Shown piece after piece: positions 1 to 6,401 of a stretch of 21,676 nt of DNA. Under the pieces are notes generated by a model, which ran no database searches, was not told where the DNA came from, and saw only the letters and a program-made list of their open reading frames with translations. Numbering within the stretch: the stretch's first letter is position 1; each line of letters begins with the position of its first letter. The stretch covers positions 1-21,676 of IMG/VR virus record IMGVR_UViG_3300044972_000600. One strand, written 5' to 3'. The translations under genes were made by a program, and so were the position numbers. This DNA comes from a virus.

Positions 1-4
1 ACAC

Positions 5-412
5 ATGTTTGAATATTATGTAAAGAAAGTAACAAAGGTCGTTGATGGAGATACCATTGATGTCGATATTGATTTAGGGTTTGACATTTCTTTTAGTTCA
101 AGAGTCAGACTGGCTGGCATTGATACACCTGAGTCTCGTACAGCAGACAAGGCTGAAAAGGCTTTAGGACTGGAAGCAAAGGCTTATTTGAAGGCTGCTA
201 TTGACAGTGCTAAGTCCGTTGTAATCAAGACTGAGAAGATGAACTCATCTGAAAAGTTTGGTCGCATCCTTGGTTGGGTATACCTTGATGGGGACACCGT
301 TTCAATCAATGACAAGATGATCAACGATGGCCATGCCTGGGGCTATATGGGAGAGACAAAGGTCAAAGATTTTGTTGCACTTGCAAAGGCTAGAAAGAAG
401 TCTGGTAAGTAA
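5..412 (+). CDS. Staphylococcal nuclease-like (SNase/thermonuclease) endonuclease
   Basis: A 135-residue protein covering a whole SNase (OB-fold) domain. The motif VVDGDT lies at residues 12-17. The catalytic set D21, R35, D40, E43 and R87 falls at the same positions as in classical micrococcal nuclease, inside RLAGIDTPE and GRILGW. Such enzymes hydrolyse DNA or RNA with Ca2+. There is no signal peptide, so it probably acts in the cytoplasm, for instance in host DNA breakdown or phage DNA processing (inference). The stop codon overlaps the next start (TAATG), so the two are probably translated together. The upstream promoter lies outside the window. Confidence 0.9.
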   Translation: MFEYYVKKVTKVVDGDTIDVDIDLGFDISFSSRVRLAGIDTPESRTADKAEKALGLEAKAYLKAAIDSAKSVVIKTEKMNSSEKFGRILGWVYLDGDTVSINDKMINDGHAWGYMGETKVKDFVALAKARKKSGK

Positions 413-633
413 TGAACCTAAGAAGCCAAGCAATGGTAGAGCATTTAATTATGCAGGGTGCCGTAGAAATGGCTGGGATAGATGAAAAAGGCGAGATGCT
501 TTATTCAATCACAGACAAATTAGAACTGGTTAACCCAACACTATATGCAGAACTAACAGAACAATATAAACATCACATATTTCAAATGGTTAAGCAAGGC
601 CCAAAGGCCATGACCTGGAAACTACGTGTTTAA
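412..633 (+). CDS. Hypothetical protein, 73 aa
   Basis: Not recognised. It starts inside the stop codon of the nuclease gene (TAATG), a coupling used throughout this window, and that supports it as a real gene. The protein is mostly helical in character, soluble, without Cys pairs or membrane segments, and ends in a basic stretch (WKLRV). It closes the first transcription unit: a new promoter follows within 60 bases. Confidence 0.65.
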   Translation: MNLRSQAMVEHLIMQGAVEMAGIDEKGEMLYSITDKLELVNPTLYAELTEQYKHHIFQMVKQGPKAMTWKLRV

Positions 634-644
634 ATATATTGACA

Positions 645-673
645 TTTTCAATTTATGACAAAAGTGATACAAT
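645..673 (+). promoter_or_regulatory. Extended -10 promoter for the 692-3947 operon
   Basis: TACAAT at 668-673 is preceded by TG with one base between (an extended -10), and TTTTCA at 645-650 gives a 17-bp spacer. A better -35 hexamer, TTGACA at 639-644, sits one half-turn further out. A start near 680 would leave a short leader containing the ribosome site GGGGG (682-686) before the ATG at 692. Confidence 0.55.
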
Positions 674-691
674 GGTTATCTGGGGGTATTT

Positions 692-1105
692 ATGAACAAC
701 GTGTACGGAGCATTGGCTTTAACTATTCCCTTATTATTAGTAATAGGATATGTAGTATTCTTTAGAAACAGGGCAGTTTATGAGCCTATGATGACTCAAT
801 CTATGATTCATAATCAGTACTCTGTTAGAAGAAAACATATTGAAAAAATAAATAGAAAAAGCCAGTCAAAAATTCGTCAAGAAAAAGAAAATGTAAGAGT
901 TATTATTGTTGAAAATGAAGCGTATTGGATCAAAGACAATACCTTTTATACAGCACCAATGGTAAATAACTTGATCGGAAAAGATTATGCTATGCAAGTT
1001 GACACGAGCACTATGGATAAGGTACAATTAGACAAGATGTTATTCATATTAGACAAACTAAGAGAAGGGATAAGCAATGATAGTAGGGGTGCAGGGAACG
1101 ACTAG
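692..1105 (+). CDS. Single-pass membrane protein, 137 aa, unknown function
   Basis: One N-terminal hydrophobic segment (about residues 7-24) is followed by a long basic, cytoplasm-type linker (about residues 45-70) and a small mixed domain. It has a GGGGG ribosome site and is the first gene after the promoter at 645-673. Its last 29 bases overlap the next gene, which argues for coupled expression. No family recognised; a membrane-anchored accessory protein is as far as the sequence goes. Confidence 0.7.
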   Translation: MNNVYGALALTIPLLLVIGYVVFFRNRAVYEPMMTQSMIHNQYSVRRKHIEKINRKSQSKIRQEKENVRVIIVENEAYWIKDNTFYTAPMVNNLIGKDYAMQVDTSTMDKVQLDKMLFILDKLREGISNDSRGAGND

Positions 1106-1427
1106 TTTCAACAACTACAACATTTTTCTTAGAGCAATGGCAGTTGCATTATCTGAACTAGAAGAAAGTGACAAGGAGTTTTACTTGTACACTGCTGGTC
1201 CAGCAAATATTAGTGCAATGGCATCTGAATTTGTCAATCTTTCTGAAAGAGGGATGAAGTCTAGAGGAAAGTCAATTAAGTTATTCAGAGTTACGCCTGA
1301 ATGGATTGAAGAAAACATGAGCAGTTTTAATCACTTTGCTTTTGTTTCTAATCCAAAAGAGCAGGCTTCTCGAATAGTAGGTTTATCAAAATCAAAAAAC
1401 ATCAACACGAACGTATACAACTTCTAA
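1077..1427 (+). CDS. SLOG/DUF2493-like Rossmann-type protein
   Basis: A 116-residue protein beginning IVGVQGTTSFNNYNIF, which matches the pattern of SLOG/YspA (DUF2493) domains: a first beta strand, a glycine turn with a small polar residue, then an aromatic-rich helix start. Members bind nucleotides or nucleotide-derived ligands, but the ligand of this one is unknown. The remainder alternates strands and helices as expected for a single domain. The start lies inside the upstream membrane-protein gene (29-nt overlap). The assignment rests on motif shape and is moderately certain. Confidence 0.55.
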   Translation: MIVGVQGTTSFNNYNIFLRAMAVALSELEESDKEFYLYTAGPANISAMASEFVNLSERGMKSRGKSIKLFRVTPEWIEENMSSFNHFAFVSNPKEQASRIVGLSKSKNINTNVYNF

Positions 1428-1439
1428 GGAGTAGACACA

Positions 1440-1652
1440 ATGGTATCAATCAGTTCTCTTGAAAAAATGGAAGCAATTGTTTCCAAGAACAGCAACCTTT
1501 CCTGGGATGGATGGGATGTTGTAGAGATGACAAGGTCAGATAAGGCCTTTACATCAAAGCATGGAGCATTAAAAAATAATGCTTGGCACTTAAAAAAGAT
1601 CTTTGTCGTTTCTAGAACTGGATGGGAAATACCTGACAAGTATGTAAGGTAA
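1440..1652 (+). CDS. Hypothetical protein, 70 aa
   Basis: A small basic soluble protein rich in Trp and Lys, with no recognised family. The start is well supported by the ribosome site AAGGAG at 1426-1431. It sits one base before the WhiB gene and belongs to the same operon. The open frame on the opposite strand here (1424-1705) is longer but has no ribosome site and runs against every neighbour. Confidence 0.7.
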   Translation: MVSISSLEKMEAIVSKNSNLSWDGWDVVEMTRSDKAFTSKHGALKNNAWHLKKIFVVSRTGWEIPDKYVR

Positions 1653-1653
1653 C

Positions 1654-1935
1654 ATGAATAAGTATGAGTGGAAAGATAATTCCTCATGCCTTGACTACGA
1701 TACAAATGTATTTTTTGACAAGTATGAAGAAGATGAAATCTTAAGACCTGCAGTAGATCTAATATGTTCTAACTGCCCTGTAAGAAAAGAATGTTTTTCT
1801 GTAGGTATCTCTGGAAAAGAGTGGGGAGTTTGGGGTGGAGTGTACTTGGAAAATGGGGAAATATCAAAAGAGTTTTCTAGCCATAAGACAAAGGCAGACT
1901 GGGGAATAACATGGCAGTCCCTAACAATGGAGTAA
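1654..1935 (+). CDS. whiB: WhiB-family iron-sulfur transcription factor
   Basis: A 93-residue protein with the WhiB signature: C12, then C38-x2-C41-x5-C47 to hold a [4Fe-4S] cluster, and the turn GVWGG at residues 58-62. WhiB proteins bind the sigma-A subunit of RNA polymerase and are confined to actinobacteria and their phages, which makes this the strongest host clue in the window. Phage copies such as WhiBTM4 of mycobacteriophage TM4 are known to act as dominant-negative regulators of host WhiB2. After the turn this copy has an acidic/polar tail and lacks a strongly basic DNA-binding end, so it may act by interfering with host WhiB proteins (inference). Confidence 0.92.
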   Translation: MNKYEWKDNSSCLDYDTNVFFDKYEEDEILRPAVDLICSNCPVRKECFSVGISGKEWGVWGGVYLENGEISKEFSSHKTKADWGITWQSLTME

Positions 1936-1936
1936 T

Positions 1937-2176
1937 ATGTATACAGATCAAATGAGAAGAGCGTTCAGATCTCTTAGATGTCCTGAAGGATTTTCTTTAG
2001 AGTTAGTAGATAATGACACATTCATAACCGTTAAGGCAAAAGAAAAAGTCTTTATGTCTCTTGAAACAGTTGAAAAGAAAAAGCAGGCTATAGAATATAT
2101 GATCCGTGTAAAAAAGGCTTTGGAAGATAACGGAGCAATAGTTCTTTTGGTTAGAGAGGGTGGCAAAGAACTGTGA
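1937..2176 (+). CDS. Hypothetical protein, 79 aa
   Basis: A small charged protein, with a Lys/Glu-rich central helix between beta-like ends. No family recognised. It begins one base after the WhiB stop and its own stop overlaps the GTG start of the next gene (GTGA), so it is firmly within the operon. A DNA- or protein-binding accessory role is possible but not shown. Confidence 0.7.
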   Translation: MYTDQMRRAFRSLRCPEGFSLELVDNDTFITVKAKEKVFMSLETVEKKKQAIEYMIRVKKALEDNGAIVLLVREGGKEL

Positions 2177-2574
2177 TTGAATTAATTTTTATATGCATCT
2201 TGTCTTCTCTAACTTTGCTTTTCTTGTCTCTTTATATTATACAAAAAAGGGCTAACAAGGTTATTATTCAAAAGACTTTAGAGGCCATGCTAATTCAGCA
2301 ATTAAGCAGCAACACAAACAAAACAGACAAAGATCAGTCTAATGAAGATTTTTTAAAATTTGTTTCAGATTCTCGTGACTGGGCGTACCAATATATAGAA
2401 GAGGTTCAAGAAGGATTAAATAATTTTATTACTGATATTGAGCCTGAGATAGAATATTTCAAAGAGTACGGAGACCTGGGCTCTATGGCACCAAACTACC
2501 ACTCTATGAAAAAAATTGCTGGGGCTTATGAAGAACTAAAGAAACTGCTACCAGAAGACTATGATAGAATATAG
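2173..2574 (+). CDS. Membrane-anchored coiled-coil-type protein, 133 aa
   Basis: It starts with GTG overlapping the upstream stop. Residues 2-23 form one hydrophobic helix (IELIFICILSSLTLLFLSLY); the rest is polar, Glu/Asp-rich and largely helical, probably cytoplasmic. No enzyme motif is visible. Together with the 692 gene it is the second single-pass membrane protein of the operon. Function unknown. Confidence 0.7.
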   Translation: MIELIFICILSSLTLLFLSLYIIQKRANKVIIQKTLEAMLIQQLSSNTNKTDKDQSNEDFLKFVSDSRDWAYQYIEEVQEGLNNFITDIEPEIEYFKEYGDLGSMAPNYHSMKKIAGAYEELKKLLPEDYDRI

Positions 2575-2576
2575 TA

Positions 2577-2723
2577 ATGATAACACTAAAGAGCACAAAC
2601 AACATCAATATGTTTATGTGTGAAGAAGAATCCTGCGAAGAAGAGAGCACCCGCATTTGGGCAAGTTTTGAAAGCAGAATTGTCGATTTGTGTGAGTATC
2701 ATTATAGTAAGGCAACAGAATGA
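2577..2723 (+). CDS. Tiny acidic Cys-containing protein, 48 aa
   Basis: A reading frame filling the gap between two operon genes. The ATG comes 2 bases after the previous stop, and the TGA overlaps the next ATG (ATGA). Cysteines at 15 and 20 and a later C-x3-H pair could bind a metal ion. The middle is very acidic (CEEESCEEES). Gene-like spacing on both sides supports it; the function is unknown. Confidence 0.6.
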   Translation: MITLKSTNNINMFMCEEESCEEESTRIWASFESRIVDLCEYHYSKATE

Positions 2724-3628
2724 AATTCTATTATTTTGGTGGAGTAATGGGTGATACAGGAAACATAAAGTCTCCTTCAAACCTAAACAAGAATAACTTC
2801 TCTGGAGTAATGTTTACGCATGATATTCCAGAAGGAGACATGTTTGTTAAAACTGCAAAAGATATAAAGCAGGGTGAAGATATAAAATACTTAGTTGCTA
2901 TCCGTCCATACACAATTTCCCCTCAGTACCTTTCTATGATTAATAGATCAATGGACAAGATAGATAGAGGCAGACTTCAGATCAATTTAATTTCTGGATA
3001 TATAAAAGATCACGAAGATGGTGTTGGTGGTGTTGTTGGAGATGTCAATGATAACTCCAGTGCTGTTGATAGATCAAACTATATGATAGAGTTTCTTAAC
3101 GTATTAAACGATATGAACCAAGATAAGGAGTCTCCAGGATACTGGCGTGACCCAAACCATAAAAACAAACTAGATGTATATGTTTCAACAACTAACAGTT
3201 ATGTTTTTGAAACAGTAAAAAAGTATGGTCATAAAATTATTTTGCCATACCATATCTATGCTCGTGGTGGATGGTCTGACTTCTTAAAAGATTCTTCTAT
3301 ATCTATTCCTCTGGAATTGGACGGCATAGAAGTAATGATTGCAATTACTCCCATTCTTAGAAAAACAGAAGAAGAACTTGACCTATTAACAAACCACGTA
3401 GTTCGACCAGTGTGGAGAAAGGGAGAGATACCGCAGCCCGTTTTAGATGCTGCCTACTTCACATACGAACAGTTTGATGATCTCGTAAAGACTCTTGAAA
3501 GCAGGGGCATAAACCATATGCTTATTAATGCTGTTCCATCTGAAGAAGTAGATGTAATAGTGCCATTTATTAACCAGTATGTAGAATCAAGAAAAGGTTT
3601 TGTTAGTAACAAACTAACAAATGAATAA
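2720..3628 (+). CDS. Luciferase-like monooxygenase (SsuD-like) family protein
   Basis: A 302-residue protein. Residues 57-70 (YLVAIRPYTISPQY) and 84-93 (GRLQINLISG) match the pattern of luciferase-like flavin monooxygenases such as SsuD, in which ...ALRP..P... is followed by GRL-x2-N-x3-G. A later Asp/Ser-Arg-Tyr-type segment (VDRSNYMIEFL) sits where SsuD has its conserved RY...E helix. The family uses reduced FMN or F420 and oxygen on sulfonates, alkanes or aldehydes. The substrate cannot be told here, and the C-terminal third looks divergent. It lies inside a phage-type operon next to small hypothetical genes; an enzyme of this family in a phage is unusual. It could be a catalytically dead relative. 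Confidence 0.6.
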   Translation: MKFYYFGGVMGDTGNIKSPSNLNKNNFSGVMFTHDIPEGDMFVKTAKDIKQGEDIKYLVAIRPYTISPQYLSMINRSMDKIDRGRLQINLISGYIKDHEDGVGGVVGDVNDNSSAVDRSNYMIEFLNVLNDMNQDKESPGYWRDPNHKNKLDVYVSTTNSYVFETVKKYGHKIILPYHIYARGGWSDFLKDSSISIPLELDGIEVMIAITPILRKTEEELDLLTNHVVRPVWRKGEIPQPVLDAAYFTYEQFDDLVKTLESRGINHMLINAVPSEEVDVIVPFINQYVESRKGFVSNKLTNE

Positions 3629-3647
3629 ATATCCTAGGAGGAAAAAA

Positions 3648-3947
3648 ATGAACCAACAAATCAAAAACGCACTAGCGTCATACGGAAGATCAGTTCTTGG
3701 AGCAGCAACAGCAATGTATGCTTCTGGAGTTACAGATCCCCAGACACTAGCATACTCACTACTTGGAGCACTTGTGCCCGTTGTATTGAGAGCAGCCAAC
3801 CCTAACGATCCTGCATTCGGCAAGATGCCATCTGTAGATGAGGTAGATGCAGCAGTTAAGTCTGCAAAGGTTGTTAAGAAGACCGCAAAGAAGGCTCCTG
3901 CAAAGAAGTCATCTGGCGGAGGAAAGACAACCCATCAAGTAAAGTAA
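3648..3947 (+). CDS. Holin-like phage membrane protein with Lys-rich tail
   Basis: A 99-residue protein with two hydrophobic stretches (about residues 13-27 and 35-49), then the motif RAANPNDPAFGK and a Lys/Ala-rich tail (VVKKTAKKAPAKK). This layout is common among small actinophage membrane proteins often annotated as holins. A start at 3648 is chosen because AGGAGG (3636-3641) lies 6 bases ahead; an in-frame ATG at 3621 would add nine residues but has no such site. No lysin gene is adjacent, so a lysis role is only suggested. Transcription ends right after it at the terminator near 3963. Confidence 0.6.
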   Translation: MNQQIKNALASYGRSVLGAATAMYASGVTDPQTLAYSLLGALVPVVLRAANPNDPAFGKMPSVDEVDAAVKSAKVVKKTAKKAPAKKSSGGGKTTHQVK

Positions 3948-3962
3948 TTTTACTATAGACTG

Positions 3963-3994
3963 GCAGGCTTGTTATTTGACAGGCCTGCTTTTCT
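3963..3994 (+). terminator. Intrinsic terminator of the 692-3947 operon
   Basis: A GCAGGC/GCCTGC stem (3963-3968 with 3983-3988) is followed at once by TTTTCT. It lies 16 bases after the holin-like gene. The 14-base loop contains the -35 hexamer of the next promoter. Confidence 0.7.
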
Positions 3995-4004
3995 ATGTTA
4001 TAAT
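3976..4004 (+). promoter_or_regulatory. Consensus sigma70 promoter for hsp20
   Basis: TTGACA (3976-3981), a 17-bp spacer and TATAAT (3999-4004): a perfect vegetative promoter. Its -35 box lies inside the loop of the upstream terminator. Transcription from near 4012 would give a leader of about 50 nt before the hsp20 ATG at 4061, with AAGGGG as ribosome site. Confidence 0.85.
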
Positions 4005-4060
4005 ATTGTTACCTGCCCAATATGGGGGGAATTAAATTATTCGCTTGAAAGGGGAATAAC

Positions 4061-4465
4061 ATGGTAAAAACAGCACTGGATCTTTTTAATGATCCTTTTT
4101 TTAATACCTTCTCAAACTTACAGAAGGTAACAACAACAACAAACTATCCACCTTATAATCAGGTTAAACTAAATGATAAAGAGTATATTCTTTCATTTGC
4201 TTTGGCTGGGTTCTCTAAGGATGATGTCTCAGTATCGCTAGACAATCGCAAACTTACAATCAAGGGCGAGAAGCAGGATGCTGAGTTACCAGAGGGTGCG
4301 GAGTATCTACACAAGGGAATTGCTGCTCGTAAATTCACTGATATCTTCACTCTTCCTGAGTTTGTCGAAGTTGTTGGGGCTGAATTTAAGGACGGTATCT
4401 TAGATATCAGACTTGAAAAGCAGATCCCAGAAGATAAACTACCAAAAACTATTGAAATTCAATAG
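4061..4465 (+). CDS. Small heat-shock protein Hsp20 (alpha-crystallin family)
   Basis: A 134-residue chaperone. The alpha-crystallin domain runs over about residues 35-125 (start around YILSFALAGF, conserved GILDIRL near the end), and the C-terminal I-x-I anchor is IEI at 131-133. Such proteins form oligomers that hold unfolding proteins without ATP. Hsp20 genes are well known in cyanophages, where they are thought to help folding or virion assembly. This gene has its own perfect promoter, so it may be strongly and early expressed (inference). It leads into the pstS unit. Confidence 0.93.
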   Translation: MVKTALDLFNDPFFNTFSNLQKVTTTTNYPPYNQVKLNDKEYILSFALAGFSKDDVSVSLDNRKLTIKGEKQDAELPEGAEYLHKGIAARKFTDIFTLPEFVEVVGAEFKDGILDIRLEKQIPEDKLPKTIEIQ

Positions 4466-4480
4466 TATAATAGATACTAT

Positions 4481-4582
4481 TCCGTCATGATACATGCAGT
4501 TGCTTATAGCAACCCTATTGCTGAGTACGGATAAGCCAGGGTCGCACCCTGGGAGACCTGAGCAAGTCCATAAACTGCTCCA
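4481..4582 (+). ncRNA. Candidate structured RNA upstream of pstS (copy A)
   Basis: A gene-free stretch with dense helices. CCGT/ACGG (4482-4485 with 4527-4530) encloses a CATG/CATG hairpin and a GTTGC/GCAAC hairpin (4499-4513). Next come a 7-bp CCAGGGT/ACCCTGG stem with a three-base loop (4536-4552) and a GAGCA/TGCTC hairpin (4560-4580). A TATAAT at 4466-4471 could start it. Parts of it match the RNA element downstream of pstS (5708-5791): the segment around GGATAAG, and GAGACC-TG-GCAAGTC. It may be a leader regulating pstS or an independent small RNA, but the predicted leaderless pstS start argues for independence. Confidence 0.45.
4557..4580 (+). repeat. 24-nt hairpin motif, + strand copy before pstS
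   Basis: The only + strand copy of the window's recurring element (left part CCTGAGCAAG, right part AAACTGCTC), with the GAGCA/TGCTC stem and an 11-nt loop. It forms the last hairpin of structured RNA copy A. It has the same orientation relative to transcription as the - strand copies have to their genes. Confidence 0.6.
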
Positions 4583-4644
4583 TTATTCATCTAAAGTTCT
4601 TTGTTTGTTTGCCATTTATAACAAAACTTTATAGAATTGTTAGA

Positions 4645-4650
4645 TATACT
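4645..4650 (+). promoter_or_regulatory. -10 box of a leaderless pstS promoter
   Basis: TATACT ends exactly 6 bases before the ATG at 4657, so transcription should start at or next to the A of the ATG. No clear -35 hexamer and no ribosome site are visible. The same spacing is seen at many other genes of this window. Confidence 0.5.
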
Positions 4651-4656
4651 ATAACT

Positions 4657-5691
4657 ATGAAACTTAAACTATCGCTCATCGCAGCACTCGTTGCGTCATT
4701 TATTTTTATTCCATCAGCATCCGCTTCAGAGCAAATTACTGGTAGCGGATCTTCCTTTATAGCAAACTACCTTGATGCATGTCGTATCACTTATGCAAAA
4801 TCAACGGGAAATACAGTAACATATTCATCACTTGGATCTGGGGCAGGAAGAAACCAACTATCCAATAAAATAATAAATTTTGCTGGTAGCGATACGCCAT
4901 TTGCTCCAGGTGAGCAACAGCCAGAGGGATATGTTTATGTGCCATTCATTGCTGGTCCAATTGCAATAATGTACCGTCTTGATGGGTACAACAAACCAAT
5001 TCAATTAAGCAGAACTACCCTTGCTAATATTTTTGCAGGTAAAATAACAAAATGGAATGATAAGGCAATAGTTAAAGACAATACCATAAAAGGTGTAAAA
5101 CCAAAACTTCCAAACACTTCATTAAAAATTGCTTTTAGATCAGATGGTTCGGGAACCTCTCAAATATTTACTGAATATTTTAATGCAGTAAATCCTAACA
5201 TCTGGAAAAAACCAGGAAATAAAGATTTTAAAAGTGCATTTCCAGGAACAATTCCAGTTTCAGCACAGTCTGGATCGGGATCTCATGGTGTTGTAATGAT
5301 TACAAGACAGATGAATGGTGCAATAACATATGCAGAGTTATCTTATGCATCTGGTTTAAAGGTTGCTTTGATAGAAAACTCAGCAGGAAAATTCATAAAA
5401 CCAAGCGCAAAGTCAGCATCTCAATTTCTTAGTAATTTTCAGCAGGGAGATAACGGTATTATTAATGCTAATTATAATAACCCAAACCCATTAGCATATA
5501 ACCTATCTGCTTTTAGTTATATCATAGCCTTTAAAGAAAAAACTCCTAAAAATACTGAAGTTAAACAGTTCCTATCCTTTTCAATAACAAAATGTACAAA
5601 GGATGCAGTTGGGTTAGGATATGCACCACTGTCTGGTCCTGCACTAATCCTTGCTAGAGAAAAAATATCTGAGATAAGTTCTGGAAATTAA
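4657..5691 (+). CDS. pstS: Periplasmic-type phosphate-binding protein PstS
   Basis: A 344-residue secreted phosphate binder of the high-affinity Pst transporter. Residues 1-23 form a Sec signal peptide (Lys-rich start, hydrophobic core, cut after A21-S22-A23). There is no lipobox Cys, so it would be released or held otherwise. Phosphate-site motifs are GSGSSF (29-34), GSDTPF and FRSDGSGTSQIF, followed by the QSGSGSHGV segment. Only the binding subunit is encoded, with no PstABC nearby, as in pstS-carrying cyanophages, so it would have to feed the host transporter. The start at 4657 is chosen over 4609 because the signal peptide begins there and a -10 box lies 6 bases upstream. Structured RNAs flank it on both sides. 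Confidence 0.93.
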   Translation: MKLKLSLIAALVASFIFIPSASASEQITGSGSSFIANYLDACRITYAKSTGNTVTYSSLGSGAGRNQLSNKIINFAGSDTPFAPGEQQPEGYVYVPFIAGPIAIMYRLDGYNKPIQLSRTTLANIFAGKITKWNDKAIVKDNTIKGVKPKLPNTSLKIAFRSDGSGTSQIFTEYFNAVNPNIWKKPGNKDFKSAFPGTIPVSAQSGSGSHGVVMITRQMNGAITYAELSYASGLKVALIENSAGKFIKPSAKSASQFLSNFQQGDNGIINANYNNPNPLAYNLSAFSYIIAFKEKTPKNTEVKQFLSFSITKCTKDAVGLGYAPLSGPALILAREKISEISSGN

Positions 5692-5707
5692 CTGATATAA
5701 TATTATA

Positions 5708-5791
5708 GTCCCACACAGGACCTTAGTGATGGATTAGTTACCCATTGGATAGAGACCGTGGCGCAAGTCAGGTGAATTGCCTGTGTGGGAC
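5708..5791 (+). ncRNA. Candidate structured RNA downstream of pstS (copy B)
   Basis: A perfect 12-bp inverted repeat, GTCCCACACAGG (5708-5719) with CCTGTGTGGGAC (5780-5791), closes a 60-nt interior that can form at least one more hairpin (GATGG/CCATT). It is not followed by a clean T-run, so it is not a typical terminator. Interior segments match copy A upstream of pstS: around GGATTAG, and GAGACC-GTG-GC-GCAAGTC. It could also give 3' stability to pstS mRNA or separate it from the nuclease gene that starts 28 bases later. Class not recognised. Confidence 0.5.
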
Positions 5792-5818
5792 CTAATATTT
5801 TGCGGTATAATAATAACA

Positions 5819-6091
5819 ATGACTGACAAAGAGTTGGACCATTATAATAAGCAGCAGTACAAGAAGATGCTTGCTAAGATAAAAGAGGATTCTGGCTGTG
5901 TAGATTGTGGTGTTGGTAACCATATAATCCTAGACTTTGACCACATAAGAGACAAGAAATACAATGTATCAAGGATGATCCATGATGGTTTTTCATGGAA
6001 GGCTATCAAGAAAGAAATAGAAAAGTGTGAAGTGGTTTGTGCCAACTGTCACAGGATCAGGACTTACAACAGGCTTAACGGTATGATATAA
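5819..6091 (+). CDS. Small HNH endonuclease
   Basis: A 90-residue HNH nuclease. The zinc pairs are C27-x2-C30 and C74-x2-C77. The catalytic DFDH lies at 39-42 and the final N76/H78 at the end of the motif (CANCHR). Enzymes of this kind nick or cut DNA and are common in phages as homing or packaging-related nucleases. The start at 5819 is chosen because TATAAT (5806-5811) ends 7 bases before it, giving a leaderless mRNA. An upstream TTG at 5777 would lie inside the RNA hairpin and lacks a ribosome site. It directly follows structured RNA copy B; a functional link is possible but unproven. Confidence 0.85.
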   Translation: MTDKELDHYNKQQYKKMLAKIKEDSGCVDCGVGNHIILDFDHIRDKKYNVSRMIHDGFSWKAIKKEIEKCEVVCANCHRIRTYNRLNGMI

Positions 6092-6098
6092 TTATAGT

Positions 6099-6401
6099 AT
6101 GACAAACTGCCCAAAATGCTCTTCTTCAGCAATCGATTCAGAAGTTGCTATGGCTATGTACGACTCATCAATTGGTAAGGCATACGAAGACTGTGGTTGT
6201 CCAACTTGTAAAGAACTAAACGTAACCTGTGAAGAGTGTCCAGATTGCCAGGCTGAAACAGTTGCTAAGCAAGCACCTTGCTGGGATGGCTATGTACAAA
6301 GAGGCATGAAGCCAGGTGCAGACGGAAAGCCAGTACCTAACTGTATTCCAGTCGCTAAGTCAGATAGTTGGATTGATTCTCCATTTAGGATGGTAAAGTA
6401 A
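6099..6401 (+). CDS. Cys-rich zinc-binding-type phage protein, 100 aa
   Basis: Ten cysteines: C4, C7, C32, C34, C37, C44, C47, C50, C61 and C82. The first eight fit two zinc-ribbon or knuckle units. The segment CWDGYVQRGMKPG...VPNC (61-82) resembles a short C-W-x-G-Y...K-x-G...V-P-N-C element seen in various phage proteins; this is from memory and not checked. A TATAAT (6087-6092, extended by TG) ends 6 bases before the ATG, although it overlaps the stop of the preceding gene. The stop overlaps the next start (TAATG). Function unknown. Confidence 0.75.
   Translation: MTNCPKCSSSAIDSEVAMAMYDSSIGKAYEDCGCPTCKELNVTCEECPDCQAETVAKQAPCWDGYVQRGMKPGADGKPVPNCIPVAKSDSWIDSPFRMVK

Noticed and set aside
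4452-4480. Inverted repeats after hsp20 (ATTGAA-TTCAAT and AATAGTAT-ATACTATT) as a terminator
   Set aside because: They are AT-only stems without a T-run; a promoter or chance palindromes are equally likely.
5708-5791. Copy B hairpin as a plain intrinsic terminator of pstS
   Set aside because: The stem is too far apart (60-nt interior) and is followed by CTAATATTTT rather than a clean T-run, and its interior resembles copy A.
5777-5818. Upstream TTG start extending the small HNH protein by 14 residues
   Set aside because: It would begin inside the 12-bp stem of copy B, with no ribosome site, while an ATG with a -10 box 7 nt upstream fits the local pattern.
5708-6091. Group I intron or HEARO/omega-type RNA linked to the HNH gene
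   Set aside because: The RNA elements are only about 84-102 nt, far shorter than either class, I could not place their core motifs, and no split gene is visible.
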